Below, piece by piece: positions 1 through 4,763 of a stretch of 10,923 nt of DNA (its first letter is position 1; the number at the start of each line of letters is the position of its first letter). The position numbers and the translations under genes were made by a program. Under the pieces are notes generated by a model. The model saw nothing but the letters and a program-made list of their open reading frames with translations. It did no database searches and had not been told where the DNA came from. This DNA is from JAEEJA01 sp036343175 (GTDB taxonomy: Bacteria > Bacillota > Clostridia > Lachnospirales > Lachnospiraceae): NCBI GenBank assembly GCA_036343175.1, contig JAZASR010000049.1, positions 1 through 10,923 on the forward strand, read 5' to 3'.

Positions 1-144
1 CTCCGGGTCATCGGTATGGAGAGCAAGGAGACTGTCGATAAGGCACTTACGTGAGATCCTGTCAGGATCATACTCAATGATTGCCGCGGCAGTGCGCTCA
101 TGAACAGTTACCTTCTTAACATCACACTTCTTTAATAAATAATG
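1..144 (-). pseudogene. Start-less fragment of a probable heavy-metal P-type ATPase (HMA-like N-terminal region)
   Basis: Seen: an open frame of 48 codons runs from position 144 to the window edge, directly after a TAA at 145-147, and holds no ATG, GTG or TTG. It encodes VKKVTVHERTAAAIIEYD near its centre. Known: this pattern (V-x-K-V-x-V-x-x-R-T, then A-x-I-x-Y) resembles the HMA-like N-terminal region of clostridial heavy-metal translocating P-type ATPases, which often lie just after a DUF6110 gene. Inference: the first part of the ATPase gene, including its start and the GRIR-type opening, has been lost, and what remains is joined out of frame to the DUF6110-like gene. Whether the rest of the ATPase is intact cannot be seen. 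It could instead be the N-terminal part of a frameshifted gene, or an assembly error. Confidence 0.5.
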
Positions 145-250
145 TTACATGCGTATAGCACTTCTTTGCGTCATCACTCTTCAATATATCAAGGCCTAAT
201 GTACCTATAAGAAAGCCTCCTGCAATTAATCCAAATTTTGACCAGTTCAT
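122..250 (-). CDS. DUF6110-like small membrane protein, probably truncated
   Basis: This is a 42-residue product starting MNWSKFGLIAGGFLIGTLG, with one hydrophobic segment at about residues 6-23 followed by the polar stretch LKSDDAKKCYTH. The ATG at 250 has a GTGAGG ribosome site about 7 bases upstream and a good promoter further up, so translation is credible. Known: DUF6110 proteins start with this MNW-S-K-x-G-L...GG-x-x-x-G-T pattern and a D-A-K-K-x-Y-T-H motif, then continue for roughly 50 or more residues with a charged helix. Here the similarity stops after about residue 36 and the frame closes at 122. The last 23 bases overlap the ATPase-like fragment in another frame. Inference: the C-terminal part was lost in the same event that removed the ATPase start. 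Members lie beside metal-transport ATPases, so a metal-related role is plausible, but none is demonstrated. Confidence 0.6.
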   Translation of the reverse strand: MNWSKFGLIAGGFLIGTLGLDILKSDDAKKCYTHVTLFIKEV

Positions 251-353
251 AATATTTACCTCACTTTCAAATCATTCCGGAAAAATACAGCGCATATATA
301 TGATCAGCAATAATGGTCGGAATATTGCCACAGTATTTTCCTTGCGATATATA

Positions 354-383
354 ATTATAATTTCTTGTATATATAAATTTCAA
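354..383 (-). promoter_or_regulatory. Candidate sigma-A promoter for the DUF6110-like gene
   Basis: On the minus strand TTGAAA (383-378) is followed after 18 bases by a perfect TATAAT (359-354). It lies about 100 bases upstream of the ATG at 250 and downstream of the dtxR-like gene's terminator, so this gene is probably a separate transcription unit. Confidence 0.5.
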
Positions 384-393
384 TACAGGTAAA

Positions 394-408
394 TGAGAAC
401 ATTTCTCA
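394..408. promoter_or_regulatory. Palindrome TGAGAA-CAT-TTCTCA upstream of the promoter
   Basis: A perfect 6-base inverted repeat with a 3-base centre lies 10 bases upstream of the -35 at 378-383. Its 15-base size and outer TGA...TCA resemble Fur-family boxes (TGATAAT-N-ATTATCA; 10 of 14 positions agree), but the motif has only one copy here. An operator role is inference. Confidence 0.3.
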
Positions 409-422
409 ATAAGGATTTTAAG

Positions 423-452
423 AAAAAATAAAGGGCACCCTCAGGCGCCCTT
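423..452 (-). terminator. Rho-independent terminator of the dtxR-like gene
   Basis: On the minus strand AAGGGCGCC pairs with GGGTGCCCTT-type sequence (9 pairs including one G-U, loop TGAG, 431-452), followed by TTATTTTTT. It lies about 70 bases after the stop codon at 523. Confidence 0.85.
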
Positions 453-522
453 AAGTACTTTGATCCGGCAGATCTATAGATGAAAGACTTGCTAATGATA
501 TGACATTAATTGATCATTATAA

Positions 523-945
523 TTATTCACTTTTTCCTGCTTCTTTTTCATGAGCTTTTACATAATTCTTGATACCGATAAAGGTCCCGGGACTTAAGAT
601 ATGTTCTATCCTGCAGGCGTCCTTTTCAGCCAGATGGCTGCTTACCCCGGCAGTCATAGAAAGGAACTTTGTAAGATATATGTGTCTCTCATATATGCCC
701 TTTGCACGGGCCAATCCCTCTTTTGTAAGGACGATCTCATTATCCTCTTTCTTTATGATGAAACCGCTCTTCTCAAGCACACCCATGGCACGGCTGACGC
801 TTGGTCTTGAATAGTTGAGCTCACGAGCTATATCGACTGACCGTACTGAACCTTTTTCTTTCTGGAGTATCAGAATGGTTTCGAGATAATCCTCACCGGA
901 CTCATACAGAGCTTTTTCATGGATATCGTGTGTAGATGTACTCAA
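523..945 (-). CDS. DtxR/MntR-family metal-dependent transcriptional regulator
   Basis: This 140-residue cytoplasmic DNA-binding repressor type matches the MntR length (about 140) and lacks the C-terminal SH3 domain of DtxR/IdeR. Seen: E-D-Y-L-E-T-I at 18-24, a winged helix-turn-helix at about 34-75 (VDIARELNYSRPSVSRAM), and the dimerisation/metal motif A-C-R-I-E-H at 110-115. By motif alignment the likely ligands are Asp19, Glu22, His88, Cys111, Glu114 and His115. This mixes an MntR-type Asp with the DtxR-type Cys, so Fe(II) or Mn(II) as co-repressor cannot be decided. The start is TTG at 945, with AAGGAGG 11 bases upstream and no better in-frame start. It lies 44 bases after the FeoB-associated gene, probably in one transcript. 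Inference: it controls iron or manganese genes and is the leading candidate to bind the TGTTA-N8-TAACA sites. Confidence 0.9.
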   Translation of the reverse strand: MSTSTHDIHEKALYESGEDYLETILILQKEKGSVRSVDIARELNYSRPSVSRAMGVLEKSGFIIKKEDNEIVLTKEGLARAKGIYERHIYLTKFLSMTAGVSSHLAEKDACRIEHILSPGTFIGIKNYVKAHEKEAGKSE

Positions 946-989
946 TTCTGATGATGCCTCCTTATATTAATACTGGATTCATTGGAGCT

Positions 990-1175
990 TTACCTGAACA
1001 GATCTGAAAGCCTTGGCTTATCTGAAAGATTAAGCTTCTCACCATAATGTGTGCAATTTTCACCGCAGTCAAGACTACATCCAACGCAGTTTCCGCTTTT
1101 ATGGGTCTTATATATGTATCTGATGCATAAAAAAGCAATAGCCGCAAGGATCACAATTAATATGACATTGATCAT
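990..1175 (-). CDS. FeoB-associated Cys-rich membrane protein
   Basis: This 61-residue protein has one N-terminal membrane helix (about residues 3-22, INVILIVILAAIAFLCIRYI), a short basic stretch, and a cysteine cluster C30-x2-C33-x3-C37-x3-C41, then a polar tail. Known: the FeoB-associated Cys-rich family (PF12669) has this layout and is encoded next to feoB in many Bacillota. Its exact role is not established; handling of Fe(II) at the FeoB complex is the usual suggestion. The ATG at 1175 has AGGAGG 8 bases upstream. It is separated from the Fur-like gene by a terminator and has its own possible promoter at 1198-1226, so it may be made independently of feoB, together with the DtxR-like regulator. 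The overlapping frame starting at 1147 is a shadow. Confidence 0.85.
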   Translation of the reverse strand: MINVILIVILAAIAFLCIRYIYKTHKSGNCVGCSLDCGENCTHYGEKLNLSDKPRLSDLFR

Positions 1176-1197
1176 TATGGTTTCCTCCTGTTTTCTT

Positions 1198-1226
1198 ATA
1201 TTATCATTTGCCGGTCCTTATTACAA
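1198..1226 (-). promoter_or_regulatory. Candidate promoter for the Cys-rich peptide and dtxR-like gene
   Basis: On the minus strand TTGTAA (1226-1221), 17 bases, then TAATAT (1203-1198). It follows the fur-like terminator directly and would give a leader of about 15-20 bases beginning near the AGGAGG. None of the TGTTA-N8-TAACA sites is present here. Confidence 0.4.
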
Positions 1227-1230
1227 GTCG

Positions 1231-1281
1231 ATATAAAAAATACGATAACCGGCATAAGCCGGATCTGACAGCTCATGCCGG
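1231..1281 (-). terminator. Rho-independent terminator after the fur-like gene
   Basis: On the minus strand CCGGCATGAGC pairs with GCTTATGCCGG (11 pairs with one G-U, 11-base loop, 1249-1281), followed by TTATCGTATTTTTTAT. It begins 20 bases after the stop at 1302 and probably ends the feo transcript. Confidence 0.8.
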
Positions 1282-1301
1282 AAAATACACTTTAAATGTG
1301 T

Positions 1302-1538
1302 TTACAATGATATCATGTCTATCTTCTTGATAACATTCAGATCTTCAAGAAGATTTATCATGCGATAGACAGTCGCCAGCCCTATAGAGTCATCAACGCT
1401 TCGGACATTGAAATAAATATCCTTGCTGTTATTGAATTTAGAATTCATGATCACATCAACTATTACCTTTCTCTGTTTAGTGATCCTGTAGCCATTGTTC
1501 TTTAACAGGCTTATTACATCATCTGTACTCATTGTCAT
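1302..1538 (-). CDS. Fur-family DNA-binding domain protein lacking the metal/dimerisation domain
   Basis: This 78-residue product (from ATG at 1538) contains only the Fur winged helix: V-I-S-L-L-K-x-N-G-Y-R-I-T-x-Q-R near the start, a middle helix, and the recognition-helix signature IGLATVYRMINLLEDL. Known: complete Fur proteins have about 140-150 residues, with a C-terminal dimerisation domain carrying His-rich and CxxC metal sites. Here the protein stops just after the wing (VIKKIDMISL) and contains no Cys and no His at all, so it has no canonical metal ligand. A terminator follows 20 bases later, so there is no room for a lost second domain. An in-frame TTG at 1583 would add 15 residues inside the feoB end. 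The ATG with GGAGG 11 bases upstream is preferred. It is co-transcribed with feoB (34-base gap). It may be a reduced regulator or a decaying gene. Confidence 0.75.
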   Translation of the reverse strand: MTMSTDDVISLLKNNGYRITKQRKVIVDVIMNSKFNNSKDIYFNVRSVDDSIGLATVYRMINLLEDLNVIKKIDMISL

Positions 1539-1572
1539 AGCAGGTACCGCCTCCGCATCATCAGGTCGTATT

Positions 1573-3753
1573 TCAGGCTGCAACAGATCTCTTGGCTTCT
1601 ATGCCTGAGTTCTTATATGGATCAGGTCTGAAGAAGAGAACAAGGATCGCAATGGCGCCTAAGATACCAAATACTGTTCCTGCTGTAAATGTACCGGTGA
1701 TGATAAGCTTTCCGATCTGGAATACGGCAAGTGTTACAACATATGCGAATAAGTTCTGATAGATAAGCGCGAATGCAGTCCATTTGCCTGACTGCATCTC
1801 ACGGACAAGTGTTGAGACTGCTGCAAGACAAGGAGAATCAAGAAGATTGAAGAGGAGGAAACAGAATGCTGCAAGACCTAAAAGTGAACCCTGTACCTCA
1901 GCAGGGAAAGCATTTCCGAATGCAGCTACAAGGGCATCTGTTGCTTCATCTGTTTCCTCGCCTGTTACAAGGATAGCTATTGTAGATACAAGAGACTCCT
2001 TTGCAACGAAGCCTGAGAGTGTTGCTGAAACTGCCTGCCAGCTTCCGAATCCAAGCGGGATGAAGAGGAAGGCTAAAGCTGTACCGATAACTCCGAGAAG
2101 TGAATTTGCACTGTCTTCTACAAGGCCGAATGCTCCGTTTTCCATACCGTAGCTTGAAAGGAACCACATAACTGCACAGCAAAGAAAGATGATAGTACCG
2201 GCTTTGATAAGATAGCCCTTGAGTCTTTCCCATGTATGCATAAGAACGTTCTTGACAGATGGTACATGGTAGGCAGGAAGCTCCATGATGAATGGCGCCG
2301 GCTTTCCTGCAAGCTTCTTGAACTTCTTTAAGATGACACCGGATATAAGTACACAGAAAACTCCGATGAAGTACATAAGTGTTGTGACGGCACCGCTGGA
2401 CCTGGTAAGCACGCCTGCTATAACAGCGATAACAGGGAGCTTGGCGCCGCAAGGTACGAAGGTCGTAGTTGTAATAGTGATACGACGGTCTGTATCATTC
2501 TCAATAGTCTTTGTGGACATGATACCAGGAACACCGCATCCTGAACCGATCATAAGCGGAATGAATGACTTTCCTGAAAGGCCGAACTTTCTGAAGATAC
2601 GGTCCATGACAAAGGCAACTCTTGCCATATATCCTACGTCTTCAAGGATAGAAAGTAAAAACATAACAAGTGCTATCTGAGGCGCGAAACCAAGGACTGT
2701 ACCTATACCGCCTATGATACCGTTTACGATCAGGTCGATGAGTATCGGACTTGCGCCGAGTGCTGTAAGACCTGCTTCAGCACCGCCCTGGCACCACTCT
2801 CCTACGAACACATCATTGGTCCAGTCGGTAACTATAGTACCGAGCCATGTTACAGATATATAGTAGATTACGAACATAACGACTACGAAGATAGGAAGAC
2901 CTAAGATTCGGTTTGTTACGACCTTATCTATCTTATCTGAAAGTGAGAGCTTATTACTCTTCTTCTTTACGTCGCGTCTTACCATCTCAGTAATCACGTT
3001 GTATCTGGCATCTGTGATGACGCTCTCTGCATCATCATCTTCAGCAGTTTCAAGCTCTTTGCGGGCATCTTCAACTGCTTTGAGCATATCTGAAGTGATT
3101 CCAAGCTTTGATGCATTTTCCACATATTTCTCATCGTTCTCCAGGAACTTTACTGCATACCATCTTAAGAGATTTGCAGGAACCGCAGATGAGACAGCAC
3201 CTTCAGCCTTCTCTAATGCTGTTTCAATATCATCTGAAAACTTTACCGGCTTAGGGAGATTTTTGTTCTTAGCAGCCATTACTGCTTCATCGACTACTTT
3301 ATCCAGTCCTTCTTTTCTTAGTGCTGATGTAGGAACGACCTTTACTCCGAGGTCTTTTTCAAGCTTATTGATATCAATGACATCGCCGTTTTTCTTGACA
3401 ATGTCCATCATATTAAGGGCGATAACCACAGGAATGCCAAGCTCAAGGATCTGAGATGTAAGATACAGATTTCTCTCTATGTTGGTTGCATCAACAAGGT
3501 CAATGATCGCATCAGGAGTCTCATTTACCAGATAATCACGGGTTACCACTTCCTCAAGTGTATATGGTGAAAGTGAATAAACACCAGGGAGATCTGTGAT
3601 CATAACTTCCTTGTTGTGCTTTGCGTATGCTTCCTTCTTCTCTACTGTTACGCCCGGCCAGTTGCCGACGTATTGATGTCCTCCGGTGAGGGCATTGAAC
3701 ATTGTGGTCTTGCCGCAGTTCGGATTTCCTGCTAATGCAATTCGCGTTGACAT
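1573..3753 (-). CDS. feoB: Ferrous iron transport protein B (GTPase-coupled Fe(II) permease)
   Basis: This 726-residue inner-membrane Fe(II) transporter is full length for the family. The N-terminal cytoplasmic G domain shows G1 GNPNCGKT (9-16), the G2 region around GNWPGVTVEKKE (30-41), G3 DLPG (54-57), G4 NMMD (114-117) and G5 SAL (143-145), then a helical linker (about 165-270). The membrane part begins near 283 and carries both Gate motifs: GSGCGVPG (403-410) and PCGAKLP (434-440). GFGSWQ (568-573), GFVAKE (581-586) and the conserved LDSPC (638-642) follow. All GTPase and pore cysteine motifs are intact. The ATG at 3753 has a close AGGAGGAG site. It follows two feoA genes after a 179-base gap holding two palindromic sites, so it may have its own regulated promoter as well as read-through. 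The fur-like gene lies just downstream. Confidence 0.97.
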   Translation of the reverse strand: MSTRIALAGNPNCGKTTMFNALTGGHQYVGNWPGVTVEKKEAYAKHNKEVMITDLPGVYSLSPYTLEEVVTRDYLVNETPDAIIDLVDATNIERNLYLTSQILELGIPVVIALNMMDIVKKNGDVIDINKLEKDLGVKVVPTSALRKEGLDKVVDEAVMAAKNKNLPKPVKFSDDIETALEKAEGAVSSAVPANLLRWYAVKFLENDEKYVENASKLGITSDMLKAVEDARKELETAEDDDAESVITDARYNVITEMVRRDVKKKSNKLSLSDKIDKVVTNRILGLPIFVVVMFVIYYISVTWLGTIVTDWTNDVFVGEWCQGGAEAGLTALGASPILIDLIVNGIIGGIGTVLGFAPQIALVMFLLSILEDVGYMARVAFVMDRIFRKFGLSGKSFIPLMIGSGCGVPGIMSTKTIENDTDRRITITTTTFVPCGAKLPVIAVIAGVLTRSSGAVTTLMYFIGVFCVLISGVILKKFKKLAGKPAPFIMELPAYHVPSVKNVLMHTWERLKGYLIKAGTIIFLCCAVMWFLSSYGMENGAFGLVEDSANSLLGVIGTALAFLFIPLGFGSWQAVSATLSGFVAKESLVSTIAILVTGEETDEATDALVAAFGNAFPAEVQGSLLGLAAFCFLLFNLLDSPCLAAVSTLVREMQSGKWTAFALIYQNLFAYVVTLAVFQIGKLIITGTFTAGTVFGILGAIAILVLFFRPDPYKNSGIEAKRSVAA

Positions 3754-3788
3754 ATTCTCCTCCTGAAAAATTTAAGTTCTTTCTTTAA

Positions 3789-3842
3789 GCTCATCTGCAG
3801 GTAATATTTATATTTACATAATTATATTTTTTGCAGATAAGC
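3789..3842 (-). promoter_or_regulatory. Long inverted repeat and TATAAT in the feoB leader region
   Basis: On the minus strand GCTTATCTGCA (3842-3832) can pair with TGCAGATGAGC (3799-3789): 11 pairs with one G-U and a 32-base AT-rich loop. A perfect TATAAT (3826-3821) lies inside the loop, with no good -35 (about CTATTT). Either this is a weak promoter flanked by an operator-like repeat, or a hairpin in a transcript that starts further upstream. Confidence 0.3.
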
Positions 3843-3863
3843 AAATAGATAATAAGTGTCTGA

Positions 3864-3881
3864 CGTTAGCTTTGCATAACA
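3864..3881. promoter_or_regulatory. TGTTA-N8-TAACA-type operator, feoB upstream site 1
   Basis: CGTTAGCTTTGCATAACA matches the palindrome at 9 of 10 arm positions. It lies 36 bases, centre to centre, from the next site and upstream of feoB. A weak TATACA (3892-3887, minus strand) lies just upstream in transcription order, which would place this site near +1. Confidence 0.45.
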
Positions 3882-3899
3882 TATATTGTATAAAATATA

Positions 3900-3917
3900 T
3901 GTTAGTATACACTAACA
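3900..3917. promoter_or_regulatory. TGTTA-N8-TAACA operator, feoB upstream site 2 (perfect)
   Basis: TGTTAGTATACACTAACA is a perfect inverted repeat (flanking A/T extends it to 8-base arms around a 4-base centre). It lies 15 bases after the feoA stop. As RNA it could form a small hairpin followed by ATATATTTTAT, so a weak terminator is an alternative. Recurrence of the same palindrome before enolase favours a protein-binding site. Confidence 0.6.
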
Positions 3918-3932
3918 TCTGTATAAAAAATT

Positions 3933-4160
3933 TTATTCGACTTCGATAATATCGAGGTCATTTCGTCTTAGAGTCAATTCATAGCCCCTTATTGTGACTT
4001 CCATAGGATCACCTAATGGTGCTACTTTTCTGACGAAGATCTCACTTCCCTTCGTGATACCCATGTCCATGACACGGCGCTTTAAGGCTCCCTCTCCTGT
4101 AAGACGCTTAACCTTTACGGTCTCGCCTACTTTAGCTTCTTTAAGAGTTTTCAAGTTCAT
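3933..4160 (-). CDS. feoA: Ferrous iron transport protein A (FeoA), second copy, canonical type
   Basis: This 75-residue cytoplasmic protein has an SH3-like fold and is thought to bind or modulate FeoB. Seen: the canonical signature running from LKEAKVGETVKVKRL through R-R-V-M-D-M-G-I, then RKVAPLGDPMEVTIRGYELTLR-type sequence (about 44-65, APLGDP at 47-52) and the final I-I-E-V. The length is typical (about 75). The ATG at 4160 has AAGGAAAGGAAG just upstream. It lies 33 bases after the first feoA, so the two are co-transcribed. FeoB starts 179 bases further on. Confidence 0.95.
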   Translation of the reverse strand: MNLKTLKEAKVGETVKVKRLTGEGALKRRVMDMGITKGSEIFVRKVAPLGDPMEVTIRGYELTLRRNDLDIIEVE

Positions 4161-4193
4161 TACTTCCTTTCCTTAAAAAATATATCTCAAATG

Positions 4194-4412
4194 TCAGGAA
4201 CCTGACACCATGAGCTTCTTAGCCATATCAGTGCCCAGTGCGACTCTTGCTCCCCGCACGTTCACAATGAGACTCTTATCAAGTCTGCTTACCACATCGA
4301 TATCCACACCTTCAGTAAAGCCAAGGCCTGTCAAAAAGTTCTTCTCTTCTTCCTTACCCTTGATCTTAAGCAGGGTGTACTTTTCACCGGGATTTGCAAA
4401 TGTTAATGGCAT
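4194..4412 (-). CDS. FeoA family protein, first copy (divergent type)
   Basis: This 72-residue FeoA/SH3-like protein starts MPLTFANPGEKYTLLKIKG, then has F-L-T-G-L-G-F-x-E-G (about 26-35) and LIVNVRGARVALGTDMAKK. Known: many clostridial feo operons carry two feoA genes, of which one has this MPL-x-x-A-x-x-G start and lacks the APLGDP motif of the canonical copy. The start is the ATG at 4412 (AAGGAG 8 bases upstream); the TTG one codon earlier is less likely. It is the first gene of the feo operon, and a 350-base region upstream holds two candidate promoters, each with a palindromic site. Its separate role from the canonical FeoA is unknown. Confidence 0.9.
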   Translation of the reverse strand: MPLTFANPGEKYTLLKIKGKEEEKNFLTGLGFTEGVDIDVVSRLDKSLIVNVRGARVALGTDMAKKLMVSGS

Positions 4413-4473
4413 CAATAGAACTCCTTTCTGCGGTCTTTTAGCTCACGCCTTAATAACAGCTGACTAAAGCATC

Positions 4474-4491
4474 AGTTATAGAAGGCTAACA
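4474..4491. promoter_or_regulatory. TGTTA-N8-TAACA-type operator at feo promoter P2
   Basis: On the plus strand AGTTATAGAAGGCTAACA (minus: TGTTAGCCTTCTATAACT) matches 9 of 10 arm positions. It covers the -10 and most of the spacer of the candidate promoter at 4475-4502, a typical position for a repressor. Confidence 0.55.
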
Positions 4492-4502
4492 TACGGCTGC
4501 AA
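4475..4502 (-). promoter_or_regulatory. Candidate feo promoter P2
   Basis: On the minus strand TTGCAG (4502-4497), 16 bases, TATAAC (4480-4475). Transcription would start near 4468, giving a leader of about 55 bases to the first feoA. Confidence 0.45.
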
Positions 4503-4548
4503 ATCAATTGAAATGTAACGAATCAAGGCAAGCATTAGTAATCTACTT

Positions 4549-4566
4549 TGTTGCCTATCGCTAACC
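4549..4566. promoter_or_regulatory. Degenerate TGTTA-N8-TAACA operator at feo promoter P1
   Basis: TGTTGCCTATCGCTAACC matches 8 of 10 arm positions with the same 8-base gap. It begins 6 bases after the candidate -10 at 4573-4578. The enolase operator at 7594-7611 occupies nearly the same position relative to its own -10 (7-base gap). Confidence 0.4.
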
Positions 4567-4572
4567 ATATAT

Positions 4573-4601
4573 ACTTTAAATGCCCCTGACAGATTTGTCA
4601 A
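4573..4601 (-). promoter_or_regulatory. Candidate feo promoter P1
   Basis: On the minus strand a perfect TTGACA (4601-4596), 17 bases, TAAAGT (4578-4573). It overlaps the hairpin at 4581-4606, so the same bases could serve as promoter or as part of the serpin terminator. Confidence 0.45.
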
Positions 4602-4606
4602 GGGCA
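4581..4606 (-). terminator. Possible weak terminator hairpin after the serpin gene
   Basis: On the minus strand TGCCCTTGACA pairs with TGTCAGGGGCA (11 pairs, one G-U, 4-base loop), followed only by TTTAAAGTAT. The poor U-run makes termination uncertain; no better hairpin follows the serpin stop at 4764. Confidence 0.4.
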
Positions 4607-4687
4607 AATTCACATAAGTACCTCATGTCCAATCCAGGCAAGTAAGATCATACAATTTTTTTCTGAAAAGCATAGCCTTCAGCTCCT

Positions 4688-4701
4688 TTTAAGCGCTTTC
4701 A
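4688..4701. promoter_or_regulatory. Candidate CcpA-type cre site
   Basis: TTTAAGCGCTTTCA agrees with the cre consensus TGWAANCGNTNWCA except for one base. It lies between the serpin stop and the feo promoters, about 85 bases upstream of the P1 -35. It is the only one noticed in the window, so chance is possible. Confidence 0.3.
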
Positions 4702-4763
4702 ATTCGATAAATTCTGTGTTTTCGATTAATTGATTTCAGACTAATATAAAATATCTGTTAATT

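Noticed and set aside
962..1147. Overlapping 61-codon frame beside the Cys-rich peptide gene
   Set aside because: It is a shadow: no ribosome site, no family resemblance, and the other frame encodes a recognisable FeoB-associated protein with a strong AGGAGG.
1539..1583. TTG start at 1583 for the Fur-like protein
   Set aside because: It would add 15 residues that overlap the feoB end, without a ribosome site or resemblance to Fur; the ATG at 1538 with GGAGG is better.
1946..2452. 168-codon frame inside feoB and similar long plus-strand frames inside feoB, eno and pyk
   Set aside because: Their translations show no family features and the overlapping true genes have intact motifs throughout, so these are alternative-frame shadows.
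4623..4673. 16-codon minus-strand frame (MLFRKKLYDLTCLDWT) between serpin and feoA
   Set aside because: It has an AAGGAG 9 bases upstream but is too short and without recognisable features; chance is the simpler explanation.
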